From Clostridium sp. CAG:632 (lineage in GTDB: Bacteria > Bacillota > Clostridia > Lachnospirales > Lachnospiraceae), in NCBI GenBank assembly GCA_000431515.1, contig HF991343.1, positions 77,139 through 132,832 of the forward strand: 55,694 bases of DNA, written 5' to 3'. Shown piece by piece: positions 1 through 9,451 of the stretch. How positions within the stretch are numbered: the stretch's first letter is position 1; each line of letters opens with the position of its first letter. The notes below the pieces were generated by a model that worked only from the letters and a program-made list of their open reading frames with translations, did not search any database and was not told the DNA's origin. The position numbers were made by a program, and so were the translations under genes.

Positions 1-8
1 GTGCCGCT

Positions 9-416
9 TTATTTTCCGTCCAGGAATCGCATCCTTGCGTTTGCGTCTTTTCGTCCCGGTGCTGCCGGTTTTACAGCTTTGGGTTTTAATGCACTGGACA
101 CATTATTGATCAGCTTCTGCTTACATTCTTCACAGAATCGTCCGGTCTTGATCATAGTTCCGCAATTCTCACAGGCAAGGCCTACCAGCGAGCTGTCTGA
201 AAACTCCAACCGTTCCTGCCGTACCCAGCGCTTGATCTGATTCACGGATACATCGTTCTCCTCAGCCACCACTGTGATAGAGGCCTCCGGATGCTTTCTT
301 ACATACTGCTTTACCTCCTGGAATTTATCCTCCAGCACCTTTTCACAACTCGGACAGATCGGATTTCCTATATAATTAAACATCTTTCCGCAATTCTTGC
401 AATTTCTGATATCCAT
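9..416 (-). CDS. yvyF: YvyF-like flagellar operon zinc-ribbon protein
   Basis: A 135-residue protein of the TIGR03826/YvyF type, found in flagellar operons of Firmicutes; its biochemical role is not established. The sequence shows Cys pairs at residues 6/9 and 21/24, a helix-turn-helix-like segment at about 45-65 (SVNQIKRWV), and a second zinc knuckle with Cys pairs at 82/85 and 95/98, followed by a basic tail. The ATG at 416 was chosen because an AAAGGAGGAG ribosome site sits just upstream; a longer reading frame only runs into comFC. It follows comFC by 13 bp, as in Bacillus subtilis comFC-yvyF-flgM, so flgM and other flagellar genes may lie just past the left edge. Family assignment is confident; function is inferred from context. 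Confidence 0.85.
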   Translation of the reverse strand: MDIRNCKNCGKMFNYIGNPICPSCEKVLEDKFQEVKQYVRKHPEASITVVAEENDVSVNQIKRWVRQERLEFSDSSLVGLACENCGTMIKTGRFCEECKQKLINNVSSALKPKAVKPAAPGRKDANARMRFLDGK

Positions 417-429
417 CGTAACTCCTCCT

Positions 430-1167
430 TTATGTAGACAGATTACTGCCGATACATACACTTGTATAATATACCTCTGCAACACCTCCTGCAAGAAGTG
501 CAAGTGTACATGCCTCAATCGTCGCACCTGTCGTATATATGTCATCTACCAACAGAACTTTCTTTAATTCTACATGATTTTCACGAAATAAAAAAGCATT
601 TTTTAAATTCTCAAGTCTCTGTACATCATTCAGCTCTTTCTGCGGCGTCGTATCTGCAGTCCGGATCAAACAATCCGGATAACAAGGCACATGAATCCGA
701 ATTCCCAGTTCCCTCGCGATCAATTCTGCCTGGTTGTATCCTCGTTTGCGCTTTTTGTGCCTGTGAATCGGAACCGGTACGATTCCATCCAGCTTCAGTT
801 CTGTCAACTCCCGTCCATGCCTTTCTGCAATAATTTCACCGTAAAACTGCGCATACTCTCGACGGTTGTGATATTTAAAAGCTTCCATGCCCTTCCTGCA
901 TTCTCCTCTGTAATGCAAGACCGGATAACCCTTCCTGTAATGCCTTACCTGTCTGCTGCAGTCATAGCAATACTCCTGATCCTCCCGCTCTACTTCTTTC
1001 CCGCATTTTAAGCAATACGGTGGCTGCAGGTAAGGTAATCGCTCCCGGCAGCCAGAGCAAATCAGCAGATTGTTTCCATTCCATCCGTCTATGCCAGCCG
1101 GCACGATCTCCTGACACATCGGACACCGTCTGGGATAAATCAGATCCAACAATGGTGTTTCTCTCAT
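430..1167 (-). CDS. comFC: ComF family phosphoribosyltransferase-like competence protein
   Basis: ComFC/GntX family protein of 245 residues, a cytoplasmic factor linked in other bacteria to DNA uptake and single-strand DNA handling. An N-terminal zinc-binding region carries Cys pairs at 15/18, 37/40, 52/55 and 67/70. A phosphoribosyltransferase-type fold follows, ending in the PRPP-loop motif VLLVDDIYTTGAT at about 204-216. Its start overlaps the stop of recD2 by four bases (ATGA type), so the two are translationally coupled, and yvyF follows by 13 bp. The pairing of comFC with a flagellar gene matches the Bacillus comF-flagellar arrangement. No other competence genes are seen here, so natural transformation cannot be inferred. 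Confidence 0.9.
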   Translation of the reverse strand: MRETPLLDLIYPRRCPMCQEIVPAGIDGWNGNNLLICSGCRERLPYLQPPYCLKCGKEVEREDQEYCYDCSRQVRHYRKGYPVLHYRGECRKGMEAFKYHNRREYAQFYGEIIAERHGRELTELKLDGIVPVPIHRHKKRKRGYNQAELIARELGIRIHVPCYPDCLIRTADTTPQKELNDVQRLENLKNAFLFRENHVELKKVLLVDDIYTTGATIEACTLALLAGGVAEVYYTSVCIGSNLST

Positions 1168-3425
1168 TCTTCCCCTCTCATCTGTTCACAAATCGCCCAT
1201 TGCAGGCCGGAATAACGCTTCTGTTCATCTGCATTGTCTACCATCTCATGGATCTTATATCCGTTTCCCACGATCACCACGCATTTCTTTGCTCGGGTGA
1301 TGGCCGTATATAGCAGATTCCGGTGAAGCAACACCCTCGGCCCGTTCAGAATCGGCAGGACAACCGCCGGATATTCACTTCCCTGTGACTTATGAATCGT
1401 GATCGCATATGCCAGCTCCAGCTCCTCCAGCATCTTGAAATCATACACTACGACTCTCTCATCATCCATCAGAACTTTCACTTCCTGCGCATAGGAATCA
1501 ATCTCCCGGATCACACCGATGTCACCGTTAAATACCCCCATGCCCTTTTCCTGCTCAAAATATCCGCTGGCATCATAAACCGCCCATTCCAGCTTATAGT
1601 TATTCTTAATCTGCATAACCTTATCTCCCTCACGGAAAATCGTGTTATGCGATTCATATTCCTGTTTTTTCCCATCCGGCGGATTTAAAATCCGCTGCAT
1701 TTCCCGGTTCAGATTCTCGACTCCCAGCTCTCCCTGCCGCATCGGAGTCAGCACCTGTACCTCATACGGCTTCGCCTGCACGTATTTCGGCATCTTGACA
1801 GAAACCAGCTTCCCCACTTCTTCGATCACCGCCTGTGGATTCGCCCGCGGAAGCAGGAAGAAATCCCGGCTCTTATTATTCATAACCGGATATTCGCCAT
1901 GATTGATCCGGTGTGCATTCATTACAATATCACTGCCTTCCTCCTGTCTGTAGACGGTAGACAATTCAATCACCGGAAATGCCCCCGAATGAATAATATC
2001 CTTTAATACATTTCCCGGCCCTACACTCGGCAGCTGATTCACATCTCCTACCAGGATCAGATGCGTGCCCGGTACCACCGCCTCCAGTAAGGCATGTGCC
2101 AGATAGATATCCACCATGGACATCTCATCGATAATAACAACATCCGCTTCCAATGGATTCTGTGCATTCCGTTCAAAATGGATTCCGGCCTCGGAGTCTG
2201 TTTCCACTCCACCGTTTAACTCCAACAGCCGATGAATCGTCTGCGCCTGATAGCCGGTCGCCTCTGTCATACGTTTCGCTGCACGCCCGGTCGGTGCCGC
2301 CAGCCGGAGTTCCAGCCCCTCCTGCTCAAAATACCGAATAATGGTATTAATAACCGTAGTCTTACCGGTACCCGGTCCACCGGTGATAATGACCAGACCG
2401 GATGCAGCCGCCTGCCGTACCGCCTTCTGCTGAAGCTCATCCAGTTCAATCTCCGATTTCTTCTTTAGTCGCTCCAGCGCGATCTGCCATTCGCTCTCGG
2501 ACAACGGATAACTCAGATTCAGGTCCAGCAGCATCCTTGCCGTATTCAGCTCCGTGTGATACTGGGCACTTCCGTACACCGCAAGTGTCCCATCTATCTC
2601 TTTTAATATGATTTTTCGTTCCAGCTGCAGCGCCATCAGTTGCTGCTCGATCACTTCTTCATAGCCGCCTTCAAAAATATCTCCGCCCTCCGGCACCAGA
2701 AATCCGGATACCTTACGGATCAGCATATCCTTCGGCAGATACATATGCCCCAGTCCTCCCGACTGACTCAGCGTATAGATAACGGCGGATCGGACACGGA
2801 ACTCGGAATCAAGTCCGATTCCCGCTCTTCTCGCGATCTCATCCGCAATCCGGAACCCGACACCCGCAATATCCTCTGCCAGCTTGTATGGATTCTCCTC
2901 AATAATTTTATATAGCTTTTCCCCGTATTCGTTATAAATCTTTACGGCCAGTCTGGCATTGATCCCATATTTTCCCAGGAACATCATTGCCTGCCGGATA
3001 TCCTGTGTCTCATGGAACTGTATTCCGATCTCTCTTGCCTTACGTTCCGAGATCCCCTTGATCTCTGCCAGTCGTTCCGGTTCAAACTCAATGATACGGA
3101 AGGTATCTTTCTTAAACTTCTTCACGATATGCATGGCAAGCACCGGGCCGATTCCTTTAATGGCTCCGGATGCCAGATAGCGTTCCATACTGTCTGAGTC
3201 TGCCGGCATACGCAGTTCATACGCCGTCACCTTATACTGTGTCTCATAATACGGGTGCTCCACTTCTTCGCCTTCTGCCTGAATATAAAGTCCCTCGGCC
3301 GCGCCCTCGATGTAACCTACCAAAACCTGTGTCAGATCGAGCTTCTCATCCACCATAACAGACAGGACGGTATAGCCATTCTCTTCATTCCGATATATAA
3401 TTTTATCTATGTATCCCTCGATCAT
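1164..3425 (-). CDS. recD2: RecD2-like ATP-dependent DNA helicase
   Basis: RecD2 type superfamily 1B helicase of 753 residues, expected to unwind DNA 5' to 3' and help in repair and replication-fork maintenance without RecBC. An N-terminal OB-like region (1-75) is followed by helix-hairpin-helix repeats (about 85-200, with GIGPVLA and GISERKA), then the helicase core: Walker A GGPGTGKTT at about 349-357, motif II VVIIDEMSM, a QLPSVGPG motif, and the C-terminal motif AYAITIHKSQGSEY and YTAITRAK. Length matches the family. It is the first gene of the recD2-comFC-yvyF operon. The upstream stretch has a TAAGAT -10-like box but no convincing -35, so no promoter is called. Confidence 0.93.
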   Translation of the reverse strand: MIEGYIDKIIYRNEENGYTVLSVMVDEKLDLTQVLVGYIEGAAEGLYIQAEGEEVEHPYYETQYKVTAYELRMPADSDSMERYLASGAIKGIGPVLAMHIVKKFKKDTFRIIEFEPERLAEIKGISERKAREIGIQFHETQDIRQAMMFLGKYGINARLAVKIYNEYGEKLYKIIEENPYKLAEDIAGVGFRIADEIARRAGIGLDSEFRVRSAVIYTLSQSGGLGHMYLPKDMLIRKVSGFLVPEGGDIFEGGYEEVIEQQLMALQLERKIILKEIDGTLAVYGSAQYHTELNTARMLLDLNLSYPLSESEWQIALERLKKKSEIELDELQQKAVRQAAASGLVIITGGPGTGKTTVINTIIRYFEQEGLELRLAAPTGRAAKRMTEATGYQAQTIHRLLELNGGVETDSEAGIHFERNAQNPLEADVVIIDEMSMVDIYLAHALLEAVVPGTHLILVGDVNQLPSVGPGNVLKDIIHSGAFPVIELSTVYRQEEGSDIVMNAHRINHGEYPVMNNKSRDFFLLPRANPQAVIEEVGKLVSVKMPKYVQAKPYEVQVLTPMRQGELGVENLNREMQRILNPPDGKKQEYESHNTIFREGDKVMQIKNNYKLEWAVYDASGYFEQEKGMGVFNGDIGVIREIDSYAQEVKVLMDDERVVVYDFKMLEELELAYAITIHKSQGSEYPAVVLPILNGPRVLLHRNLLYTAITRAKKCVVIVGNGYKIHEMVDNADEQKRYSGLQWAICEQMRGEE

Positions 3426-3560
3426 ATCGTTCTCCGATCCTTACCGTTTCAATCACTTCATCTATCTTATCACATTCTTCCGGATCTGTCTCACGATTCT
3501 GTTTTTTCACAATCCGGTGTCCCGCTATCCCAAATATGCAACTAAAATTCAGATATCGTA

Positions 3561-3610
3561 ACAAAAAGAGCCGCTAAAGCAAAGACAGTTCCCTGTCTCT
3601 TTATAGCAGC
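3561..3610 (-). terminator. Rho-independent terminator after the mbl-flagellar operon
   Basis: Read on the minus strand, an imperfect stem of about 18 bp pairs the segment at 3593-3610 with the segment at 3570-3588 around a GGAA loop, and is followed by TCTTTTTGTT. It lies about 40 bp past the stop of the rod-binding protein gene and separates this operon from recD2. Confidence 0.8.
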
Positions 3611-3649
3611 CCCATACTATTCCTGTTATATAATTAAATCTTACTGCAA

Positions 3650-4045
3650 CTATGCTTTGGCATTCAGCGACGTTGCATCTCCGGCCTCAGCCTCTGAAAT
3701 GCTGACCGCCTTCATATTGTTCTTCATACTTTCATACAACTTCTGTGCGATACCTAGGCTTCCCTGATCCGTAATTGCAGATGCATATTCCTGAAGCATC
3801 ATATCACCGAAATACTCCGTATACTGGTTCTCTTCCTCTTCTGTCTTAGGAATACTTTCCTTCACCTGCTTCAGTACCTGTTCTACCAGATATGCTTCAA
3901 ACTCCTTGCATGCATCCATCAGCTCCTCATCCGTAGCCTCTGTCATGCTTCCACCGGTCAGCTTCTGCTCCAGTCCGGAGGTCCGTGCTGTATTCTGCGC
4001 ATTCTGCATATAATAATTGCCATAAACACTATTCGAAATATCCAT
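3650..4045 (-). CDS. FlgJ N-terminal-like rod-binding protein
   Basis: A 131-residue protein resembling the rod-binding domain of FlgJ (rod-binding, PF10135), which caps or assists assembly of the flagellar rod. The core is seen at about residues 40-110: LMDACKEFEAYLVEQVLKQV, then a YTEYFGDMMLQEYA segment and GSLGIAQKLYESM. There is no muramidase domain, which fits the short form in Gram-positive bacteria. It is the last gene of the mbl-flhO-flhP operon, 12 bp after flhP, and is followed by a terminator. The ATG start gives the family N-terminus but its ribosome site is only moderate. Confidence 0.8.
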   Translation of the reverse strand: MDISNSVYGNYYMQNAQNTARTSGLEQKLTGGSMTEATDEELMDACKEFEAYLVEQVLKQVKESIPKTEEEENQYTEYFGDMMLQEYASAITDQGSLGIAQKLYESMKNNMKAVSISEAEAGDATSLNAKA

Positions 4046-4057
4046 ATCCGATCACAC

Positions 4058-4906
4058 CTAGCCTCTCAGATTATTCGCCTGCTGTAACATCTCATCGGAT
4101 GCCTGGATCACCTTGGAATTCATCTCATATGCACGCTGTGCAACGATCAGATTCACCATCTCATCGGCAACCTGTACATTCGATGCTTCTATGTACTTAT
4201 GATGTACCTTACTTGCAGTCAGACCTGCGGTCTGTGATTCCTCCATTGCATTACCGGATGCGACCGTCTGGCGATAGCGGTTACCGGATGCTTTCTCCAA
4301 GCCCGCCGGATTATTGAACTGTACAACGCCGATCCGTACATTATAAAGAACGTTACCGTTAGCGTCTACGCGGGCCAGATTACTCTGCTGATTACCGTTT
4401 AACATAACCGTGATCTGCCCATCGGTTCCGATTCCAAGTGTTGATGCACTTACACCTGTCGGAATGATGATCGGATTGTTATACTGATCCAGTACTGCAT
4501 TTCCCTCTGCCGTGCAGAGCATAGCGCCACCGGCCACCGGCGATACGGTAAAATTGCCGTCTCTTGTATACTGGATCTCTCCGCTTTCCGTACGCACCTT
4601 GAAGAATCCATCCCCTTCAATCGCTGCCGAAAACGGACTCTCATTTGCTGTCAGATTGCCCTGGGTAAACTGACTGGTAATTGCCGCTGTCCGGCTTCCG
4701 AGTCCTACCTGTGCGCCAACCGGCTTATTCTCACCTGCATTGTTCGTGGAACGTGTCTGCAGTGTCTGATAAAGTAATGACTTAAACTCTGCTGTCTCCG
4801 TCTTATATCCGGTTGTATTTAAATTTGCCAGATTATTGGCAATTGTATCTACATTTTCCTGCTGCGCGATCATACCGCTGCGCGCTGTCCATAATGATCT
4901 AACCAC
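4058..4906 (-). CDS. flhP: FlhP/FlgG-like flagellar rod protein
   Basis: Flagellar basal-body rod protein of the FlgG/FlhP group, 282 residues, exported and assembled outside the membrane. It has the N-terminal D0 signature (ANNLANLNTTGYK at about 25-37), the FlgG-like central signature AIEGDGFFKV and YTRDGNF, and a C-terminal coiled D0 segment with SNVQVADEMVNLIVAQRAYE. A GTG start at 4906 is used, supported by GGAAGGAG about 7 bp upstream. It sits 34 bp after the flhO-like gene. The mbl-flhO-flhP order is the one known in Bacillus, which is why I prefer FlhP over FlgG; the two cannot be told apart by sequence alone. Confidence 0.85.
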   Translation of the reverse strand: MVRSLWTARSGMIAQQENVDTIANNLANLNTTGYKTETAEFKSLLYQTLQTRSTNNAGENKPVGAQVGLGSRTAAITSQFTQGNLTANESPFSAAIEGDGFFKVRTESGEIQYTRDGNFTVSPVAGGAMLCTAEGNAVLDQYNNPIIIPTGVSASTLGIGTDGQITVMLNGNQQSNLARVDANGNVLYNVRIGVVQFNNPAGLEKASGNRYRQTVASGNAMEESQTAGLTASKVHHKYIEASNVQVADEMVNLIVAQRAYEMNSKVIQASDEMLQQANNLRG

Positions 4907-4940
4907 GTGTGCTCCTTCCTACTGTCATCCAGGCAGTCCG

Positions 4941-5720
4941 TTATAACTTACCAATTTCATTCACTGCTTTATTCAGGGTTGAATCTACTGTCTGCATCAT
5001 CTTCTGGTTAGCTTCATACGCCCTTGTGATACTGATCATGGAAACCATTTCATTGATCACATTTACATTCGAAGTCTCCAGATATCCCTGACGAACCAAC
5101 GCCGTTCCTGCTACCATGCCTGCCTCAGGCAATGCCTCAAACATATTCTCCCCATAGAGAGTCAACGCATCCTTATTCTGGAAATCAACAATCTGAAGTC
5201 TGCCTACCTGTACCTCATTGGCATAAATATTCCCCAATGTGTCAACTGCTACCTTCGCTGTTGCTGCTCCCGGAATCTGAATCCGCCGGTTGTTGGCACC
5301 CAGCACATAATCTCCATCCTTTGTAACAAGATAACCGTCCCTGGTAACCGTGAAAGAGCCGTCCCGTGTATAGCGTATATGCTCTGTTCCACTCTTGTCT
5401 GTTGTGCTAATGGCAAAAAAACCGTTGCCTTCCAGTCCCAGATCATAAGTTGCACCGGTCTCACGGAAACTACCCTGGCTGTAATCGGTATAAGTCTCTC
5501 CGATCTTCACGCCCAGACTCACATTTCCAATAGCCTTAGCAAGATATGGATCCGAGTCATCATCTACACGAATTGCCATCTCCCGGTCAAATGACTGCGA
5601 TGTAACACCCATCTTTTTATAACCGGTAGTATCCGAGTTTGCAATATTGTTGGAAATAACATCCAATCTTCTCTGCTCGTTCAGCAATCCCGTATATGCT
5701 GTGTATAGGCCCTTTACCAT
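4941..5720 (-). CDS. flhO: FlhO/FlgF-like flagellar rod protein
   Basis: Flagellar hook-basal body rod protein, 259 residues, with the D0 signature SNNIANSDTTGYK near the N-terminus, the LEGNGFFAIS and YTRDGSF signatures in the middle, and a C-terminal segment SNVNVINEMVSMISITRAYE. It is paralogous to the next gene on the strand. The ATG at 5720 has AGGAGTG about 6 bp upstream. It lies 29 bp after mbl, matching the Bacillus order. Role as a proximal rod component is from family knowledge; which rod segment it forms is not decidable here. Confidence 0.85.
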   Translation of the reverse strand: MVKGLYTAYTGLLNEQRRLDVISNNIANSDTTGYKKMGVTSQSFDREMAIRVDDDSDPYLAKAIGNVSLGVKIGETYTDYSQGSFRETGATYDLGLEGNGFFAISTTDKSGTEHIRYTRDGSFTVTRDGYLVTKDGDYVLGANNRRIQIPGAATAKVAVDTLGNIYANEVQVGRLQIVDFQNKDALTLYGENMFEALPEAGMVAGTALVRQGYLETSNVNVINEMVSMISITRAYEANQKMMQTVDSTLNKAVNEIGKL

Positions 5721-5749
5721 TCTTTCACTCCTCGCACTCTAGCTGATCG

Positions 5750-6742
5750 CTAGTCTCTCTTACCGGACAGGAACTCAATATACTTACCGGTACCAATCGC
5801 AACTGCTGTCAGCGGATTGTCTGCAGTAATCGTAGTAATGCCTGTCTTCTCTTCAATCAGTTCCTCTAAACCGTTTAATAATGAACCACCGCCGGTCAGC
5901 ACAATACCACGATCTGAAATATCTGCTGCCAATTCCGGTGGAGTACGCTCCAATACGCTGTGTACTGCTTCTACGATCTGAGCAGTTGTCTCGCGCAATG
6001 CTTCCTCTGTCTCGCTGGATGTTACGGTGATCGTCTTCGGAAGACCTGTTACCAGATTACGTCCGCGAACCTCCATCGTCACTTCCTCTGCACGCTTATA
6101 GCATGTACCGATGTTGATCTTGATCTCTTCTGCCGTACGCTCGCCGATCAGAAGATTGTGCTTCTTTCTCATGTAACGAACAATCGCTTCATCAAAATCA
6201 TCACCTGCAGTCTTAACCGATGTACTTACAACTGTACCGCCTAAGGAAATAACTGCAATATCTGCGGTACCACCACCGATATCTACGATCATATTACCGC
6301 AAGGTCTTGCAATATCAATACCTGCACCGATTGCTGCTGCCACAGGCTCCTCAATAATGGATACATCTCTGGCACCTGCCTGATAGGTAGCATCCTCGAC
6401 TGCCTTCTTCTCTACTTCTGTAACACCACTTGGTACACAGACGCTGATCCTCGGCTTTCTGCCGAATAAGCTTCTGCCGACCGCCTTCTGAATAAAATAC
6501 TTCAACATCTTTTCTGTAATCGTATAATCAGAAATAACACCCTGCTTTAACGGACGGACAGCTACGATATTTCCCGGTGTTCTACCGAGCATCAATCTGG
6601 CCTCTTCACCGATTGCCTTGATCTTATTGGTATCCCGATCAAATGCAACTACAGAAGGTTCCTTTAATACAACACCTTTTCCTCTAACATACACCAAAAT
6701 ACTGGCGGTTCCTAAATCAATTCCAATATCTGAACTTGCCAT
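5750..6742 (-). CDS. mbl: MreB-like actin homologue Mbl
   Basis: Rod-shape determining actin-like ATPase of 330 residues, forming membrane-associated filaments that guide cell-wall synthesis. Phosphate-1 motif DIGIDLGTASILVYV is at the N-terminus, phosphate-2 motif MIVDIGGGTADIAVISLGG lies in the middle, and the adenosine motif GIVLTGGGSLLNGLEEL lies near the C-terminus. The start at 6742 is preferred over a longer frame because of AAAGGGG upstream and the family N-terminus. It leads an operon with flhO and flhP, as Mbl does in Bacillus, tying cell shape and rod assembly to one transcript. A sigma-A type promoter lies about 65 bp upstream. Confidence 0.9.
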   Translation of the reverse strand: MASSDIGIDLGTASILVYVRGKGVVLKEPSVVAFDRDTNKIKAIGEEARLMLGRTPGNIVAVRPLKQGVISDYTITEKMLKYFIQKAVGRSLFGRKPRISVCVPSGVTEVEKKAVEDATYQAGARDVSIIEEPVAAAIGAGIDIARPCGNMIVDIGGGTADIAVISLGGTVVSTSVKTAGDDFDEAIVRYMRKKHNLLIGERTAEEIKINIGTCYKRAEEVTMEVRGRNLVTGLPKTITVTSSETEEALRETTAQIVEAVHSVLERTPPELAADISDRGIVLTGGGSLLNGLEELIEEKTGITTITADNPLTAVAIGTGKYIEFLSGKRD

Positions 6743-6807
6743 GATAATCCCCTTTCTGACGGACAAAATAATTTCTTTTTCAGGATAGGTCCTTCTTAAC
6801 TGTCTCC

Positions 6808-6835
6808 ATTATATACACTCTGGAAATTTTTTCAA
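6808..6835 (-). promoter_or_regulatory. Sigma-A type promoter of the mbl operon
   Basis: On the minus strand, TTGAAA (6830-6835) and TATAAT (6808-6813) are separated by 16 bp. It is the only good box pair in the 193-bp gap before mbl. Confidence 0.65.
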
Positions 6836-6935
6836 ACCACATTTTCAGATTTCAGCAAATTCACCGATATCAAAACTCTCTTTCCTATTTATATCGACAT
6901 ATTGCATACAAATCTTTACTTCTATTTTAACCAGA

Positions 6936-9422
6936 TTATGAGTTTTTAATATTTTCACGCATAATTACCAGTTTCGCTTCTTCACCGTTCTGCCACTCGA
7001 TCACCAGCTCCTGAATATTCATGATCTTGTTGACGCTTCGGATAAAGCTCTGCCACTTGATATTGCCTACCGGCTGTACTCCTTCTCTTGTATAGGTCGG
7101 TGTCGGCGTTGACAGAAATGCCCTGCTGTCTGTCCCTGTCACATCATACCCAAACAGGTTCTCCATTGCTTCATTGGCAAACAACACAACACCGGTCTGT
7201 GTATCACGTATAAATACATACTCTGACATATAATTATAAGCATTTAACAGATCCTGATTCAGGACATTTACATGATTCCGGCTCCGGTTTCTCTCCAGAA
7301 TGCCCTGAATGATCTCTACCATATCCCTGCAATATGAAATCTCACGTTCCCGCATTCTCTGTCTCGGATGAGTACTGGCAAACAACACCGCACCATACAC
7401 TTCATCATTTATCATTAATCCATGAAGCATCATTGCCCGGGACTGCGTCCGTGTCATCAGATATTCCAGTTGTGCAGCATTGGCCGGATTCAGTGAACTG
7501 ATATATCCTCCATGTGCCAGCACTTCATTCTTCCGGCAAAGCTCTGCCATACGCCAGCTCTGATCCGGGTAGTCCCGGAACAATGCATCCTCCGCCGTGT
7601 ATTTTGCAATACAGGTATAGGCTTCCTGCATCCGGTCTCCCGTATAAATAACAATGGACGAAATATGCAGCAGCTTGCAGGACTGCTCAATAATCTCCTG
7701 AATCGTTGCATCCCCGTCACTTCTCATATGCGCAAACGCCCGTGCCAAAATCAGCTGGCCTTCCAACTCCTCACTCATGGTCTTTTCTGCCAGACGGCTT
7801 CTTCTGGAATCCATTTCAATATATTTATTGTCTGCTCCGGCTTTGGTTATGATCTCGATCAGCTTCTGTAATGATTCAATGGAATTATGCAATCTGGCTA
7901 CTGCTTCTTCATCAAAAGCGCAGAGCAGGCATACTGCTACAATATCCCCATGGATCACTAGCGGAACCGCTCCCAGCTGTTTATCAAAATTTCCTTCCTC
8001 TGTTTGCAGAATACAGAATCTCTGTTTCTCCTCAGTGAGAGTTACTGCCTCACGAAGCTTCTCCCGATATTTCGGATTCTCCAACAGATCATAAAACTCA
8101 CCCAGATGAATCATCGGCCCCTCCGGCACCGTGAGTTGTTTCAAATGTGTATCGATCAAAACTGCATATAATTGACTATTCTCTGCATATGCTTTTAAAA
8201 ATCCCTGAACTTCTTCCGTAGCAATAAAATCTTCCAGCTTCCGTTCTGTTGTCTGTAGGGAACCGCTCATAACATAATCCAGCTTTTCTTCCAGATCCTT
8301 CTGATTCTGAAGCAGATTCTGTTCGTATTTTTTAAGGCCTGTGGCATCCGTAAGAATCAGTTCGATATCATACATATACTCATCCAGGTTGTCCACAAGG
8401 ATTTCAAAGCTGATCCAACGGAGCTGCCCCTCCTCGTTTCTGATCCAGCATTGTCCGGTAACATGCTTTCCTTTTTCTTTATGTACATTCACCAAGGCTT
8501 CTGCCAGGATTCTCTGGTCTTCCGGCAGAATATAGTCTTCAAATAATTTTCTTCCGCTTCTTAAGCCCTCCACATCCATGCCAAGGCTTTCCGCATTGGA
8601 TGATACATACTTCACAACACTCTTCTGATTAAAGTACCGTTTAATGATCACCACATTATGGCTCTGCTCAATCGCAGAACGAAGATACTGATTCTCATCC
8701 TTGTTCAGCTTCTCATCCATGATATCCAGCATAAGAGCTTCCATTCCATTGATTCTGCCCTGCTCGTCTCTGGTAAAGCATACCATGCTTCTGACATAGG
8801 ATATCTTCCGGCTCTCGGTCACGATACGGTACTCCATAGAATCGTTGAACACACCATCATTTATATGCGCCCGGAATTTCTCTGAAATAATCTCGAAATC
8901 ATCCGGATGAATGATATCTTTATACTGCAGCTGCCCCGAATAAAACTGTTCGCACGTATACCCATACCGTTTAATGTTTTTACTGATATAATTCAGCTTG
9001 ATCTCATCCTCACCATTAAAACTGACATGTAATGCAACGACCGGACTGTTTTCTATGATCCGCTCCAGCAGCCAGCTGTTCTGCCCAAAGCCGGTACGCT
9101 GTTCAAACAAAAGCATATATGCGATCTCGCCCTCAATATCAAACTCATTTACCAATCCGGCTACCGGGATATCCCGATGTCCGGTATGTAGAATCAGATG
9201 ATGCTCCACGATTGCTTTTCGATCATGTAATGTGGACCAGAATTTCTTTTCATCTGCAACCATATCCATAGTTACCGACAACTGTTCCGGTTTTTGCCCG
9301 ATTATCAGCTTTGCTTCATAATTCATGATGATAATTTCACCAGTCAGTGCTTTCCACGCAATCAACGGATATTCTATCTGCTTTGCAAAATCCTGATAGC
9401 AGTCGCATCTCAATGTTCCCAT
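6936..9422 (-). CDS. Multi-PAS/GAF sensor protein without output domain
   Basis: A soluble protein of 828 residues with no predicted membrane segment. It appears to contain an N-terminal PAS-like region, a PAS fold near 120-235 (YISKNIKRYGYTCEQF, then IIHPDDFEII, typical of PAS_3), a further PAS near 245-370 (VKYVSSNAESLGM, RWISFEILVDN), a helical linker with DLEEKLDYVM, a GAF-like region from about 550 to 705 (DGDATIQEIIEQSCKLL, VYGAVLFAS), and a last PAS near 725-820 (DTQTGVVLFANEAMENLFGY). No GGDEF, EAL, HD or kinase domain follows the last PAS. In related Clostridia such arrays usually end in an enzymatic output. It lies 29 bp past the DivIVA-like gene and probably shares its transcript. 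Its partner is unknown. Confidence 0.7.
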   Translation of the reverse strand: MGTLRCDCYQDFAKQIEYPLIAWKALTGEIIIMNYEAKLIIGQKPEQLSVTMDMVADEKKFWSTLHDRKAIVEHHLILHTGHRDIPVAGLVNEFDIEGEIAYMLLFEQRTGFGQNSWLLERIIENSPVVALHVSFNGEDEIKLNYISKNIKRYGYTCEQFYSGQLQYKDIIHPDDFEIISEKFRAHINDGVFNDSMEYRIVTESRKISYVRSMVCFTRDEQGRINGMEALMLDIMDEKLNKDENQYLRSAIEQSHNVVIIKRYFNQKSVVKYVSSNAESLGMDVEGLRSGRKLFEDYILPEDQRILAEALVNVHKEKGKHVTGQCWIRNEEGQLRWISFEILVDNLDEYMYDIELILTDATGLKKYEQNLLQNQKDLEEKLDYVMSGSLQTTERKLEDFIATEEVQGFLKAYAENSQLYAVLIDTHLKQLTVPEGPMIHLGEFYDLLENPKYREKLREAVTLTEEKQRFCILQTEEGNFDKQLGAVPLVIHGDIVAVCLLCAFDEEAVARLHNSIESLQKLIEIITKAGADNKYIEMDSRRSRLAEKTMSEELEGQLILARAFAHMRSDGDATIQEIIEQSCKLLHISSIVIYTGDRMQEAYTCIAKYTAEDALFRDYPDQSWRMAELCRKNEVLAHGGYISSLNPANAAQLEYLMTRTQSRAMMLHGLMINDEVYGAVLFASTHPRQRMREREISYCRDMVEIIQGILERNRSRNHVNVLNQDLLNAYNYMSEYVFIRDTQTGVVLFANEAMENLFGYDVTGTDSRAFLSTPTPTYTREGVQPVGNIKWQSFIRSVNKIMNIQELVIEWQNGEEAKLVIMRENIKNS

Positions 9423-9451
9423 GTTTCCTCCTATTATTTCCCCTGTTTTGT

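Noticed and set aside
3426..3545. Open frame of about 47 codons overlapping the recD2 start on the same strand
   Set aside because: It has no good start or ribosome site, runs out of frame into recD2, and matches no family I know.
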